DNA of 64,000 bases from assembly GCF_023983475.1 (NCBI RefSeq), contig NZ_CP092712.1, positions 2,790,001 through 2,854,000 of the forward strand, in the 5' to 3' direction. The notes under the pieces are model-generated. The model was not told where the DNA came from, searched no databases, and saw only the letters and a program-made list of their open reading frames with translations. The position numbers were made by a program, and so were the translations under genes. This DNA comes from Aliivibrio fischeri ATCC 7744 = JCM 18803 = DSM 507. Its GTDB lineage: Bacteria > Pseudomonadota > Gammaproteobacteria > Enterobacterales > Vibrionaceae. Positions 1 to 9,110 of the stretch are shown here, piece after piece. The first letter of the stretch is position 1; every line of letters starts with the position of its first letter.

Positions 1-456
<456 letters not shown>

Positions 457-680
457 AAGTTTTTTTGGTTTGTTTCAGCAGAAACAAAGCCGACTCAATG
501 ATTAATACTGATTGTTACATAAAAGTAATTTTGTGTAGTCACTCAGTTCATTGATTATTTGCTTGCTTTCGCAAACAGTGATTATCAACTCACAAGTGCC
601 CACACAGATTGATTTGGTTAAATTGTTAAAGAGCTTTTCTTTCAACGACTTGCGTTTCCGTTTCGTCGTTTGAGGCTGCG
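457..680 (-). promoter_or_regulatory. rrn leader with boxA antitermination element
   Basis: This is the transcribed leader between the rrn promoters and 16S. On the minus strand at 634-623 it carries GCTCTTTAACAA, which matches the E. coli rrn boxA (TGCTCTTTAACA). It is followed by the conserved stretch ending in CTGTGTGGGCAC (about 608-597). By analogy this recruits NusB/S10 antitermination factors and helps form the 16S processing stem. A 64-codon ORF falls here by chance and is not a gene. Confidence 0.85.
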
Positions 681-681
681 T

Positions 682-709
682 ATAATACAGAGCCAAATTA
701 TTAAGTCAA
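682..709 (-). promoter_or_regulatory. rrn promoter, proximal
   Basis: The minus strand has TTGACT (709-704), a 16-bp spacer and TATTAT (687-682). This is a strong sigma70-type promoter directly upstream of the 16S leader, in the position of rrn P2. Confidence 0.75.
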
Positions 710-795
710 GGATTATTTTCAAATTATTTTGAAGTCCTAAAACTCATTGTTCTCATGGCTAAAGTTATTTATCTTTTCCTTGGGAACGGAGGCGC

Positions 796-823
796 ATTAT
801 AGAGAGCTAATTAGGATTGGCAA
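796..823 (-). promoter_or_regulatory. rrn promoter, distal (P1-like)
   Basis: The minus strand has TTGCCA (823-818), a 16-bp spacer and TATAAT (801-796). It is followed by the GC-rich discriminator GCGCCTCC, as in stringently controlled rrn P1 promoters of enterobacteria. AT-rich sequence upstream (about 825-900) could be an UP element. Confidence 0.8.
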
Positions 824-1008
824 GCGATATTTAAAAATAATCATCTAAGTGATTATTTTCTACACAGATCACTTTTTTTCAAACAAACCCCCTACAAGAA
901 ATGAACAATGGCTTAATTAGTTGGCAATTGATACACAATATAAGTAGTATCAATGTGATTTTATTGTTAATTCATCACTTTCCATTTATTTACTAGACCT
1001 TACTTATC

Positions 1009-1491
1009 ATGAAATCTACTAATTCAAACATTGCTATTATTGCTATCGCTGCACTAGGTGCAGGAGCAATCTCTTTATTTCCAACAGTATCTCCGGCTTT
1101 TGCTTTCGCTTTTGGCGCAGTGATTACAGGTTTTACGGTTTTAACTATTAACAAAGCTCCAGCACAATCAAACTCAAATGATTCTGCTGATACTGCTCCA
1201 AACTCAGATCAAGCTAGTACTACATTATATGTGGGTAATTTACCTTATCGTGCAAATGAGTCAGATGTAAAAGAACTCTTTGCTGAATTTGGTGATGTAT
1301 TTGCAGTACGTTTAATGAAAGACAAGCGTACAGGTAAAAGAAGAGGCTTTGGTTTCGTAGTAGTTGCAACAAAAGACGCTGACAACGTTATTGAAAACTT
1401 AAACAATAACGAATTTGATCAGCGAACTCTAAAAGTGCGTATTGCTAATGATCCTAAAACTTCGGGTAACCCAAACACTGAAGAGAACTAA
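1009..1491 (+). CDS. membrane-anchored RRM RNA-binding protein
   Basis: This 160-residue protein has two hydrophobic stretches at its N-terminus (about residues 7-25 and 31-47). A polar linker (50-70) and one RNA-recognition-motif domain (about 72-147) follow. RNP2 is LYVGNL at 73-78 and RNP1 is RGFGFVVV at 112-119. RNP1 has Val where the family usually has an aromatic residue at its last position. The layout suggests an RRM held at the inner membrane and facing the cytoplasm, though the hydrophobic part could also be a hairpin. The gene lies between the rrn promoters and murI, and its 3' end overlaps the 3' end of murI by 38 bp in convergent orientation. The RNA target is unknown. The RRM assignment is firm; the membrane location is inferred. 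Confidence 0.88.
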   Translation: MKSTNSNIAIIAIAALGAGAISLFPTVSPAFAFAFGAVITGFTVLTINKAPAQSNSNDSADTAPNSDQASTTLYVGNLPYRANESDVKELFAEFGDVFAVRLMKDKRTGKRRGFGFVVVATKDADNVIENLNNNEFDQRTLKVRIANDPKTSGNPNTEEN

Positions 1492-2242
1492 AATTTAGTT
1501 CTTTGAATGTATGATTTAGTGCCTCTTCTTTTATAGAGGGGGCACTACAAAATACCTCACCTTCAAAAAGAACTGCACTTTCCACCCCATCCCCATTCAA
1601 TAATTGTTTTACCCTTCTAGCTATTGCCTCTCCAGAATCAATAAGCAATATTTTATTTCCCAGTGCTTTTTTTATTTCATTCTTTAGAAAAGGAAAATGA
1701 GTACAACCTAGAACGATCGTATCTACTTTATTTTGCCAAGGAGATAAAATCTCTTTTAGCTCCGCAATATCTACATCAATTCCGATCATCTTTTCTTCCG
1801 CCATTTCAACCAGTCGCGTTGAGCCTAATAGCTGGACATCAGATATAGGAGCAAAAGATTTGATCAAATCATACGTGTAGCTTCTCTTTACTGTCGCAGG
1901 CGTTGCAAGTAAACCAATCTTATTTGATACCAGAGCTGCGGGTTTGATGGCAGGAACAACACCTACTACAGGTATATCTAATTTATCCCTAAGAGAAGGA
2001 AGTACAACAGTGCTTGCTGTATTACAAGCAATCACAACGATATCGATAGGGAATTTAGAACATAACTTAGAGATAATGTGTGTCGTTCTTTCTATAAGTA
2101 CAGATTCAGTTAGTTCACCATAAGGAAATGCCGCATTATCAAACGCATAAATATACTTAGCTAAAGGTAACTGATATTTAATTTCTTTATATACCGATAA
2201 TCCACCGATACCTGAATCAAAAATCAAAATGTGTTTTGGCAT
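1454..2242 (-). CDS. murI: glutamate racemase
   Basis: This enzyme interconverts L- and D-glutamate in the cytoplasm, supplying D-Glu for peptidoglycan. From the chosen ATG the protein is 262 residues, the usual family length. It shows the FDSGIGGLSV start (Asp9-Ser10) and the two catalytic cysteines in ACNTAS (Cys73) and GCTHFP (Cys179). An in-frame codon 4 residues upstream would add MVSV, but family members start at the MPKH position. It lies 65 bp downstream of the PP-loop gene on the same strand and is probably co-transcribed. Its 3' end overlaps the convergent RRM gene. Confidence 0.97.
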   Translation of the reverse strand: MPKHILIFDSGIGGLSVYKEIKYQLPLAKYIYAFDNAAFPYGELTESVLIERTTHIISKLCSKFPIDIVVIACNTASTVVLPSLRDKLDIPVVGVVPAIKPAALVSNKIGLLATPATVKRSYTYDLIKSFAPISDVQLLGSTRLVEMAEEKMIGIDVDIAELKEILSPWQNKVDTIVLGCTHFPFLKNEIKKALGNKILLIDSGEAIARRVKQLLNGDGVESAVLFEGEVFCSAPSIKEEALNHTFKELNFSSLQCLGYPKF

Positions 2243-2307
2243 AACTGAAACCACAGACTCTATTGTAAGCCGATATAAAAAGATGAGCTCTAATCATACC
2301 TCTTGCA

Positions 2308-2979
2308 CTAGTTTTGTAAAACAGAAGCGTTATAACGAAGATGAGTAAAGCGCTCCTGTTTTTCAATTTGCATCTCAGATAATTGGATTGAACCTTTAAA
2401 ACATGGTGCGCTAACCACTAAAGAATGAAACTCACCGTTTTCTCCGCAAGGATCTACTTCTATTGGTAACTGTGCAATCAATTCTCTTGTGTATACTTTT
2501 CCACAAAACTGATTATCAAGTTGAGTCCCATCAGTTGTAACAAGAATAGTTTTAATACCTAATGAAATAATCTCCTCAGCCAAGTCTCTGCTTGATTGCC
2601 CTATTAAAGGAAAAACACAGTCCCAACCTGCTTTTTCGATATAGCTTTTACGATAATCAACAATGCCATTGCAAAACATGTCACCGAAAGCAACAGAATC
2701 AAACTCAATACCACATTCTTTTAAACCAGTTATGACTAAACTTTGATATTCATTATTAGCAGGGAACACGGTTGGTAATTCGATTGTGATTAATGGCAGA
2801 TCGACTAAATCAGCTTGCATTTGAACAACTGATAATGGAGTTACTTGAAATGGGACTTCATTTGCTACATGTGTCGTATATAAAGCAACAACTTCATAGT
2901 CAGGATTCTCAAACAACCGAATAAGAGTGAGGGTTGAATCCTTTCCTGATGACCAACTAATAATAACTTTCTTTTTCAT
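2308..2979 (-). CDS. DUF71/COG2102 PP-loop ATPase (diphthine-ammonia ligase-like), B12-linked
   Basis: This 223-residue protein belongs to the ATP-pyrophosphatase (PP-loop) superfamily. The nucleotide-binding motif SWSSGKDS is at residues 8-15, and the C-terminal CGENGEFHS motif is typical of DUF71/COG2102. Eukaryotic and archaeal members amidate diphthine, but bacteria lack diphthamide, so the substrate here must differ. Comparative genomics of this family has proposed a role in B12 salvage for a bacterial subgroup. The position fits: it is the gene directly after btuB on the same strand, separated by a hairpin terminator at 2996-3019. Riboswitch-controlled read-through is plausible. The exact reaction is unknown. 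Confidence 0.85.
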   Translation of the reverse strand: MKKKVIISWSSGKDSTLTLIRLFENPDYEVVALYTTHVANEVPFQVTPLSVVQMQADLVDLPLITIELPTVFPANNEYQSLVITGLKECGIEFDSVAFGDMFCNGIVDYRKSYIEKAGWDCVFPLIGQSSRDLAEEIISLGIKTILVTTDGTQLDNQFCGKVYTRELIAQLPIEVDPCGENGEFHSLVVSAPCFKGSIQLSEMQIEKQERFTHLRYNASVLQN

Positions 2980-2995
2980 TCATACCTCTAAATGA

Positions 2996-3019
2996 AAAAC
3001 CGCCAATGAAGGCGGTTTT
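2996..3019 (-). terminator. hairpin between btuB and the PP-loop gene
   Basis: A perfect 9-bp stem (AAAACCGCC/GGCGGTTTT) with a 6-nt loop is followed on the minus strand by a short T run. It lies just after the btuB stop and before the next start, so it may terminate btuB mRNA partially. Confidence 0.75.
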
Positions 3020-3033
3020 GCTAACTCTGCTAT

Positions 3034-4878
3034 TTAGAATCTATATGTTACAGTCCCGTAGTAACTACGCTCTTGCGTGTTATAACCACCCGCTGTTTCA
3101 TATTCTTCATTAAATATATTTGCAATTCGAGCACTCACCGAAAAAGAATCTGTTATAAAATAAGTCCCTGCGAGGTCAAAAAGAGAATATGAATCAAGCA
3201 TATCACCGCCAGAATAATCTAGACGTTCACCTTGATATAAATAGCTTAAATCAAATAAGAAATCATTAACTGCATATGAGCTATTCCATTTACCACTTTT
3301 CTTTGCTCTTCGAGCTAAAACCTCACCAGTATCATCATTTTTAGGATCCATCCAATCAAAACTTAATTGATGGTAAATTGCTCCTGTATTAAAGCTACTG
3401 GATATTTCTATTCCTTCAATTGTTGCTTTATCTACATTCTCACTAGGTGTCCCATAAACAATTAAGTCTGTAATTTTATTTTTATATGCCGCTAAACGAA
3501 TAGTCGCTAAAAAATAATCAACAATAAGTGCAACTTCCATATTTTCCGATTGTTCTGGTTTTAAATTTGGGTTGCCACTATCGCCATAAATAGGATTAGT
3601 TGAATAAAGATCATTAAATGTAGGAGCTCTAAATGCAGTTCCAGAATTAAATGTAAGTTTATAATGTTCTATAACTTGGTAACCAACACCAAATTGCCAC
3701 GTTGTATTATTACCATAACGCTGATTATCATCATTTCGTAAACTAGCTTCTAGCTGGAGGTCATCTTTTTGATAAACTCCCGTTACAAACCCTGCTAAGT
3801 TTGTTCTTGAAGTTTCATCAAACTTTGCAGCGTCTGTTGAATTAGATACATCATCTTTATACCAATCAATGCCACCACCAACATTTAACTCATTAGTTAA
3901 TTGATAAAAACTATTCAAATAAACCGAGTTACGCTGAGTTTCAAAAGTAGCATCAGTATAAACACCAGTCCAAGAACTATAAGAATGTTCATTATTATGA
4001 TCCTGATTAGTGGCTACAACTAATGACGTTACCCACTTATCAGTTTTGTATTCATTACTTAAAGCTACGTTATAATTCTTACTATCTTTAGAAGATGCAG
4101 CTGGATCATAATCAACCGAACCTTCGCTATAATCAATATTTACTCTGCTATTAAATGATTCTGAAAATTTATATGCTAATTCTAAAGATAAGTTATTACT
4201 TTCAAACCCATCATTATCACTATCTTTACTAGGGTCATAATTACTATTCGATTCACTATATGCGGAAAAACCATCTTCTTTTTCTTGGCTTACAGCTACT
4301 TTCACATATAAACTATCGTTTACTTTTGTACTTGTTACTGCACTAAGTTGTTGATATTTATTAGAACCAAGACCACCACTAATTTCAGTATATTCATTAG
4401 TTGTCGATGTAATGATATTAATAACACCGCCGATAGCATCTGCACCATAAATAGCAGTACGAGGACCTCTAATATACTCAACTCTTTCTACACCATTAAG
4501 TGAAATAGCATTAATGGCTGCCACTCCCGAAGTTGCACTTCCTAATCTAACACCATTCATTAGAATTAATACATGATCTGATTCCGTACCACGAATAAAT
4601 AAACTCGTTTTCTGGCCATAGCCACCATTTTTTCCAATTTGAACACCAGGTAATCGGCGAAGAACCTCATCAAGAGATTTAGCTTGCATTGCTTCAATAT
4701 CTTCTTTTGTAACTACTTCTACAGGCGCAATCACATCTTTGGCTGACTGCTCAAATCTGTTCGCAGTAACAACCATGGTTTCATCGGTTTCTGTTGTGGT
4801 ATTTTTAGCAAATACAGGGGGTGTATAGGCGTGTGAAAGCAGCGACACTACAGCTGTCGCTAAGGCAGTTTTTTTCAT
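3034..4878 (-). CDS. btuB: TonB-dependent vitamin B12 outer-membrane receptor
   Basis: This 614-residue outer-membrane transporter takes up cobalamin using TonB energy. A signal peptide (about 1-24) is followed by a TonB-box-like segment (DETMVVTANR, about 32-41). The plug domain runs to about residue 155 (GVQIGKNGGYGQKTSLFIRG; DAIGGVINI). A 22-strand barrel region ends in the C-terminal Phe of TVTYRF, the usual assembly signal. Asp/Asn-rich stretches around SKDSDNDGF resemble the calcium-binding loops of E. coli BtuB. The cobalamin riboswitch upstream (about 4940-5112) supports B12 rather than siderophore transport. Length matches the family (about 610). Confidence 0.96.
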   Translation of the reverse strand: MKKTALATAVVSLLSHAYTPPVFAKNTTTETDETMVVTANRFEQSAKDVIAPVEVVTKEDIEAMQAKSLDEVLRRLPGVQIGKNGGYGQKTSLFIRGTESDHVLILMNGVRLGSATSGVAAINAISLNGVERVEYIRGPRTAIYGADAIGGVINIITSTTNEYTEISGGLGSNKYQQLSAVTSTKVNDSLYVKVAVSQEKEDGFSAYSESNSNYDPSKDSDNDGFESNNLSLELAYKFSESFNSRVNIDYSEGSVDYDPAASSKDSKNYNVALSNEYKTDKWVTSLVVATNQDHNNEHSYSSWTGVYTDATFETQRNSVYLNSFYQLTNELNVGGGIDWYKDDVSNSTDAAKFDETSRTNLAGFVTGVYQKDDLQLEASLRNDDNQRYGNNTTWQFGVGYQVIEHYKLTFNSGTAFRAPTFNDLYSTNPIYGDSGNPNLKPEQSENMEVALIVDYFLATIRLAAYKNKITDLIVYGTPSENVDKATIEGIEISSSFNTGAIYHQLSFDWMDPKNDDTGEVLARRAKKSGKWNSSYAVNDFLFDLSYLYQGERLDYSGGDMLDSYSLFDLAGTYFITDSFSVSARIANIFNEEYETAGGYNTQERSYYGTVTYRF

Positions 4879-4939
4879 TTCCGTTGTTTCCTAAAATCGC
4901 GTTAAGTCCATATAGCAATACGTAATGTATTACTTATTG

Positions 4940-5112
4940 CTGGCAGGTCTTCGGACTTGAGAGCAGTTAACCTAGAGTACTCACTTCCCATTATTTTTCG
5001 ATATCCTTAAAATATCTAAACTTAACAGTGTGAAAAATTGTACCTTCGTTCTCTCTTACCGCTGCGCGTCAGTTCTGGATTTTCACCAGATTCCCTATTC
5101 AGGCTATAATTA
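4940..5112 (-). promoter_or_regulatory. cobalamin (AdoCbl) riboswitch of btuB
   Basis: On the minus strand the leader has a B12-box-like core (GGGAATCTGGTGAAAATCC, 5093-5075), then GACGCGCAGCGGTAA. It ends with the typical AAGTCCGAAGACCTGCCA (4958-4941), close to the 3' part of the E. coli btuB riboswitch. The element ends about 60 nt before the btuB ATG. Binding of cobalamin would hide the ribosome-binding site and shut off btuB. This explains most of the 419-bp gap between btuB and trmA; 5113-5297 shows no other clear element and should hold the divergent promoters. Confidence 0.93.
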
Positions 5113-5297
5113 ATATTAAAAATAGCGCACCAACATGGGCGAAATAGTAGTGACCTACACTATCTTTGTCTAGGTTTATGCGCTCAATATCACGTATTAG
5201 TATTAATTAGTTTCGATCAATAACACACAAATACTGGACAACAGATCTCTATCGCATAAAATCGGCGCTCTTATTTTGAGCAGCGTGAGGCAAGACG

Positions 5298-6404
5298 ATG
5301 ACACAATCAGTCATGAACCCAGAAAATTATCAAGTACAATTAGATGAAAAAGCAGAAGCACTCTCTGCTATGTTTTCTGAATTTAATGTTCCAGAACTGG
5401 AAGTCTTTTCCTCTCCTGCTGAAAACTACCGCATGCGTGCTGAATTTCGTGTGTGGCATGAAGGTGACGAAATGTATTACGTCATGTTCAACCAAGAGAC
5501 CAAAGAAAAATACCGTGTTGATTACTTCTTACCTGCAAGCCGTTTAATTAACGATTTAATGCCATTACTAACAGAAGCAGTAAAAGAAAGTAAAACACTT
5601 CGCTATAAAATGTTCCAAGTGGATTTCTTATCGACGCTTAGTGGCGAAATTTTGGTGTCGATGCTTTATCACCGTCAACTAGATGATGCTTGGAAAGAAG
5701 AAGCGAAAGCATTAAAACAACGTCTGAATGATGAAGGTTTTAACCTAAATATCATTGGTCGTGCACGTAAAATGAAAATCGTTTTAGACCAAGAGTTTGT
5801 TATTGAAAAACTTAAAGTTAATGACGACATCTTAACGTATAAGCAAGTTGAGAATAGCTTTACACAACCAAACGGCATTGTTGCTCAAAAAATGCTGGAA
5901 TGGGCAGTGGATTGTACACAAAACAGTCAAGGCGACCTACTTGAATTATATTGTGGTAACGGTAACTTCTCATTGGCATTAGCGAAAAACTTTGATCGCG
6001 TTCTGGCTACCGAATTAGCAAAACCATCTGTTGATTCTGCTCAATACAACATTGCTGCAAATAACATTGATAATGTACAAATCATTCGAATGTCTGCTGA
6101 AGATTTTACTGATGCTATGGAAGGTAAACGTGAATTTAGACGCTTAAAAGATCAAAATATCGATCTAAAAAGCTATAACTGCAACACTATCTTTGTTGAT
6201 CCACCTCGTTCTGGAATGGATGAAGGGACTTGTAAGATGGTTCAAGGTTACGAGCGTATTATGTACATCTCTTGTAATCCTGAAACGCTAAAAGAAAACT
6301 TAGAAATTTTAAGCCAAACGCACAACATTACGCGTTTTGCTTTATTTGACCAGTTCCCATATACACACCATATGGAAGCAGGCGTTTTCTTAGAAAGAAA
6401 ATAA
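5298..6404 (+). CDS. trmA: tRNA (uracil-54-C5)-methyltransferase
   Basis: This SAM-dependent enzyme makes m5U54 in the T-loop of tRNA. The 368-residue length matches E. coli TrmA. The SAM-binding motif is [15 protein letters not shown] (about 211-225), the DPPRSGMD motif follows, and the catalytic nucleophile Cys is in YISCNPETL. The enzyme lacks the TRAM domain of the RlmC/RlmD relatives, as expected for TrmA. It is convergent with yijD, as in enterobacteria, but an IS element now separates the two. Confidence 0.97.
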   Translation: MTQSVMNPENYQVQLDEKAEALSAMFSEFNVPELEVFSSPAENYRMRAEFRVWHEGDEMYYVMFNQETKEKYRVDYFLPASRLINDLMPLLTEAVKESKTLRYKMFQVDFLSTLSGEILVSMLYHRQLDDAWKEEAKALKQRLNDEGFNLNIIGRARKMKIVLDQEFVIEKLKVNDDILTYKQVENSFTQPNGIVAQKMLEWAVDCTQNSQGDLLELYCGNGNFSLALAKNFDRVLATELAKPSVDSAQYNIAANNIDNVQIIRMSAEDFTDAMEGKREFRRLKDQNIDLKSYNCNTIFVDPPRSGMDEGTCKMVQGYERIMYISCNPETLKENLEILSQTHNITRFALFDQFPYTHHMEAGVFLERK

Positions 6405-6412
6405 ACTTAAAA

Positions 6413-6447
6413 AAAAGGCTCAGAGCGTAATGTTCTGAGCCTTTTTT
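6413..6447 (+). terminator. bidirectional terminator after trmA
   Basis: An 8-bp stem GGCTCAGA/TCTGAGCC (6418-6442) is flanked by A7 and T7 runs, so it can act on both strands. It probably once served trmA and the convergent yijD. The IS insertion at 6455 has separated it from yijD. Confidence 0.9.
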
Positions 6448-6495
6448 TATGAACTGTCTCGTCCTGAAATGTGTTTACACATTTAGGACTTTTAT

Positions 6496-6894
6496 ATGAC
6501 AAATCAAGAAAAAACAAAGAATAAGCGAACTCAACGCGATTATTCATTAGGCTTTAAATTGCAGCTTGTTGCCGCTATAGAAAAAGGCGATATGACCTAT
6601 AAGCAAGCTCAAAACATTTATGGCATTCAAGGTCGATCTACCGTACTTACTTGGTTAAGAAAACACGGTAAGATGGACTGGTCTCAATCACCTAAGATTA
6701 TTATGCCTAAATCCCCGAAAGCGAAAGAATCGCCTGCACAAAAAATTAAACGTTTAGAGCGAGAGCTTGATGATGAAAGAATGCGTAATTTATTACTTAA
6801 TGAAGTAGTGAATATCATGGACGCAGAACATGGTGCAGGCCTTAGAAAAAAGTATATTGCCAAGGAGCAAGAAGTCTTCAAAAGCAGAAAATGA
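6496..6894 (+). CDS. IS3-family transposase OrfA (helix-turn-helix)
   Basis: This 132-residue protein is the DNA-binding half of the transposase. The N-terminal HTH region (about 12-65, YSLGFKLQLVAAIEKG and STVLTWLRKHG) is followed by a leucine-zipper-like coiled coil (about 78-110, KIKRLERELDDERMRNLLL). That coiled coil normally mediates OrfA/OrfAB assembly. A ribosome-binding site (AGGA) lies 7 nt before the ATG. The 0-frame slippery heptamer A AAA AAG at 6846-6852 lies near its end, allowing a -1 shift into orfB. The stop TGA overlaps the orfB ATG as ATGA. Confidence 0.93.
   Translation: MTNQEKTKNKRTQRDYSLGFKLQLVAAIEKGDMTYKQAQNIYGIQGRSTVLTWLRKHGKMDWSQSPKIIMPKSPKAKESPAQKIKRLERELDDERMRNLLLNEVVNIMDAEHGAGLRKKYIAKEQEVFKSRK
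6846..6852 (+). other. programmed -1 frameshift site of the IS transposase
   Basis: The heptamer A AAA AAG sits exactly in the X XXY YYZ phase of orfA. In the orfB frame the last stop codon (TAG) is at 6843-6845, immediately before the heptamer. From there the frame is open through orfB. Slippage would therefore give an OrfAB fusion. Confidence 0.85.
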
Positions 6895-7724
6895 TCAGCT
6901 TAGAGCGAGCTAGTCAGCTACTTGGCATTACAAGACAATGTATATACCAACAAGAACGTAGAGCTCTGAAACGTGCCGTTGAACTTTCACCGGTTAAAAA
7001 TATGGTGCAAGAAATTCGTCGATATATGCCTCGTATTGGAGGTAAAAAATTATATTTTTTACTTAAGCCCAAATTCATCACTCATGGCATAAAGTTAGGC
7101 AGAGATAACTTTTTTTCCTATTTAAGAAATGAGTGCTTATTAGTAAAACCTAAACGAAGTTATACAAAAACTACCTATAGTAAGCATTGGATGAAAAAAC
7201 ATCCTAATTTACTTAAAGAAGTAACACCTCAAGCATCTGAAGAGGTTTTTGTTAGTGATATCACTTACGTTCAATCACAAAAAGGTATTCATTATTTATC
7301 TTTAGTAACAGATGCTTATAGTCGAAAGATAATGGGATATGAATTAAGTGATGAAATGAAAGCTACTGATGTAGTCAAAGCTCTTGATATGGCGATAGAT
7401 AGCCGTCAATATCAAAGGAGTACGATTCATCATTCAGACCGAGGATTACAGTATTGTTCAAAGGTTTATCAGGAAAAATTGAATAAAAATGATATTAAGC
7501 CATCAATGACGGATGGTTATGATTGCTATCAAAATGCATTAGCAGAGCGAATAAATGGGATACTTAAACAAGAGTTTCTTTTGTATGACTGTAAAGATTT
7601 AGAGGAGTTAAGGCATTTAGTTGAAGAATCTATTTTTATTTATAATGAAATGCGGCCACATTTAAGCTTGGGAATGAGTACACCAAATCAAGTACACAAA
7701 AAAGCCAAGTGCGTACGCACTTAG
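6891..7724 (+). CDS. IS3-family transposase OrfB (DDE integrase core)
   Basis: This 277-residue catalytic part has an HTH_21-like N-terminus, then an rve integrase core. The DDE residues are Asp in VSDITYVQ, Asp in HHSDRGLQYCS and Glu in NALAERINGILK, with the usual Arg/Lys seven residues after the Glu. It ends with the typical YNEMRPHLSLGMSTP motif. The independent start is the ATG in the ATGA overlap with orfA. The active transposase is probably the frameshifted OrfAB, in which the orfB frame begins at 6846. The stop falls in a palindrome (7707-7722) that may act as terminator. Confidence 0.95.
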   Translation: MISLERASQLLGITRQCIYQQERRALKRAVELSPVKNMVQEIRRYMPRIGGKKLYFLLKPKFITHGIKLGRDNFFSYLRNECLLVKPKRSYTKTTYSKHWMKKHPNLLKEVTPQASEEVFVSDITYVQSQKGIHYLSLVTDAYSRKIMGYELSDEMKATDVVKALDMAIDSRQYQRSTIHHSDRGLQYCSKVYQEKLNKNDIKPSMTDGYDCYQNALAERINGILKQEFLLYDCKDLEELRHLVEESIFIYNEMRPHLSLGMSTPNQVHKKAKCVRT

Positions 7725-7773
7725 CTTTCAATTAAAAATCGTCAACGTATTTTAGGACGAGACAAACGGTTAT

Positions 7774-8148
7774 TTATATTTCTGTGTGAGTATCTTTCTT
7801 TTTCAAAATACCCATTTTCACACCAATCCAAAGTAACAAAGCCAGAGCGACTAAAATCGAAAAGAAATTAGAACCCGCTTCTGGGTATTGTGCTTTTACT
7901 AATGCTGAATGACCAAACAATCCTACAAAAAAACAAGCCACTGCAATAAGCGGAGTATCTTCGCTCACTGGCGGTCGTAAGTATTCTTGATATAAACCTT
8001 GAGCCGCTAGAACCAATGCAATAATCGGAAAAATTGAGAAAGCAACTTCAGTTACTGTTAATCCAACCCAAACGGCATTTAAACAAAGACCTGCCACCAC
8101 TGATAGCGCTAATGTCTTTCGTTCATTTCTACTATTTTCATGTGTCAT
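7774..8148 (-). CDS. yijD: inner-membrane protein YijD (DUF1422)
   Basis: This 124-residue protein has about four hydrophobic segments (roughly 12-30, 37-50, 66-83 and 95-112) and a lysine-rich C-terminus (GILKKKDTHTEI). It matches YijD/DUF1422, whose function is not known. The gene follows fabR by 50 bp on the same strand, as in E. coli fabR-yijD. An IS3-family element has inserted 10 bp after its stop codon and separates it from the former shared terminator. Confidence 0.88.
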   Translation of the reverse strand: MTHENSRNERKTLALSVVAGLCLNAVWVGLTVTEVAFSIFPIIALVLAAQGLYQEYLRPPVSEDTPLIAVACFFVGLFGHSALVKAQYPEAGSNFFSILVALALLLWIGVKMGILKKKDTHTEI

Positions 8149-8198
8149 GTTTTTACCTCATACAGACATTGATTCACTGCGATCAATGCATCTACATT

Positions 8199-8876
8199 CT
8201 ATTTTTCATTTTCTTTACGATACCAATACGCTCCTTTAGAGAGCATTCGTAATTGAAAAATGAGTCGCTCAGATAATTCAGTTCGTGATGCCGAGTCTAA
8301 ATCTAACGCCTCTGCTCCTGAACTAAATACAAGTGTTACCGATGCCTCAGCCTGAACCAATGCTTCTTCACGAGCTACTCCTGTTGTGGCAACTAAATAT
8401 TCGGTAAGTTCCGCAACAAAGTGTTGGATTTCTCTTGCTACCGCAGCACGAAAAGCGGGTGATGTTCCTGAACGTTCACGTAGTAATAAGCGAAAAACGT
8501 TAGGACTTCCCTCAATAAACTCCATGAAAGTTTCAACAGAAGTTCTAATGACACTCCCTTCTACGACTATACGTTGGCGAGCCTGTCTCATTAATTGACG
8601 TAATATCAAACCACCTTCATCTACCAGAGTTAGGCCTAACTCATCCATATCTTTAAAGTGTCGATAAAAAGACGTTGGAGCAATTCCAGCTTCTCGAGTA
8701 ACCTCTCGTAAGCTTAAACTCGTAAAACCTCGCTCGGCACATAATAGGCAAAAAGCAGCATCAATGATGGTTCTTCGAGTTCTTTCTTTTTGTTGAGCAC
8801 GAACGCCTTTTGCACTCACTGGGCGCTTTACTTCTGAGACTGCATTGAGATCATCAGCTTCAAATTCAGGATACAT
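8199..8876 (-). CDS. fabR: TetR-family repressor of unsaturated fatty acid genes
   Basis: In E. coli, FabR represses fabA/fabB in response to the unsaturated-to-saturated acyl ratio. This 225-residue protein has the TetR HTH at about residues 35-80 ([30 protein letters not shown]) with the FabR-typical [12 protein letters not shown] ahead of it. From the first ATG it carries about 24 more N-terminal residues than E. coli FabR. A GTG at residue 14 is a possible alternative start. It is upstream of yijD on the same strand and divergent from sthA. Confidence 0.92.
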   Translation of the reverse strand: MYPEFEADDLNAVSEVKRPVSAKGVRAQQKERTRRTIIDAAFCLLCAERGFTSLSLREVTREAGIAPTSFYRHFKDMDELGLTLVDEGGLILRQLMRQARQRIVVEGSVIRTSVETFMEFIEGSPNVFRLLLRERSGTSPAFRAAVAREIQHFVAELTEYLVATTGVAREEALVQAEASVTLVFSSGAEALDLDSASRTELSERLIFQLRMLSKGAYWYRKENEK

Positions 8877-9110
8877 ATACTTTACCGTTTATTGCGTGAT
8901 TTAATTTAATGGGTATCACAAACTTCCGCCAACCCACATTATCGATTTCTACTTACCTATGTAAATAATGAAATCACTAATACGACAGATTTCCATAAAC
9001 AACGTGATCCTCTCCACTCTATCTTAATCACTTGATTTACCAAACGAATGAAAAGGTTAAAATACTTTTTTAGCAATGTTGCGATATTGATAATAATTAA
9101 GGCGCTAATA

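Larger units (their letters stand above)
6455..7764 (+). mobile_element. IS3-family insertion sequence, complete
   Basis: The element is 1310 bp. Its terminal inverted repeats begin TGTCTCGTCCTGAAAT on the left and TGTCTCGTCCTAAAAT on the right (rc of 7749-7764), with one mismatch in 16. It is flanked by the direct repeat AAC (6452-6454 and 7765-7767), a 3-bp target duplication. It has two overlapping ORFs (orfA, orfB) and a -1 frameshift signal. Both ORFs are intact, so it may be active. The insertion is neutral, lying between the trmA terminator and the yijD stop codon. No IS name is given because no database was consulted. Confidence 0.95.

Noticed and set aside
502-696. 64-codon minus-strand ORF in the rrn leader
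   Set aside because: It overlaps boxA and the proximal rrn promoter, whose conservation explains the sequence; no ribosome-binding site.
9048-9110. N-terminal extension of sthA
   Set aside because: The family starts at the ATG at 9111, which has a ribosome-binding site; the extension is a hydrophobic stretch with no match to the family.
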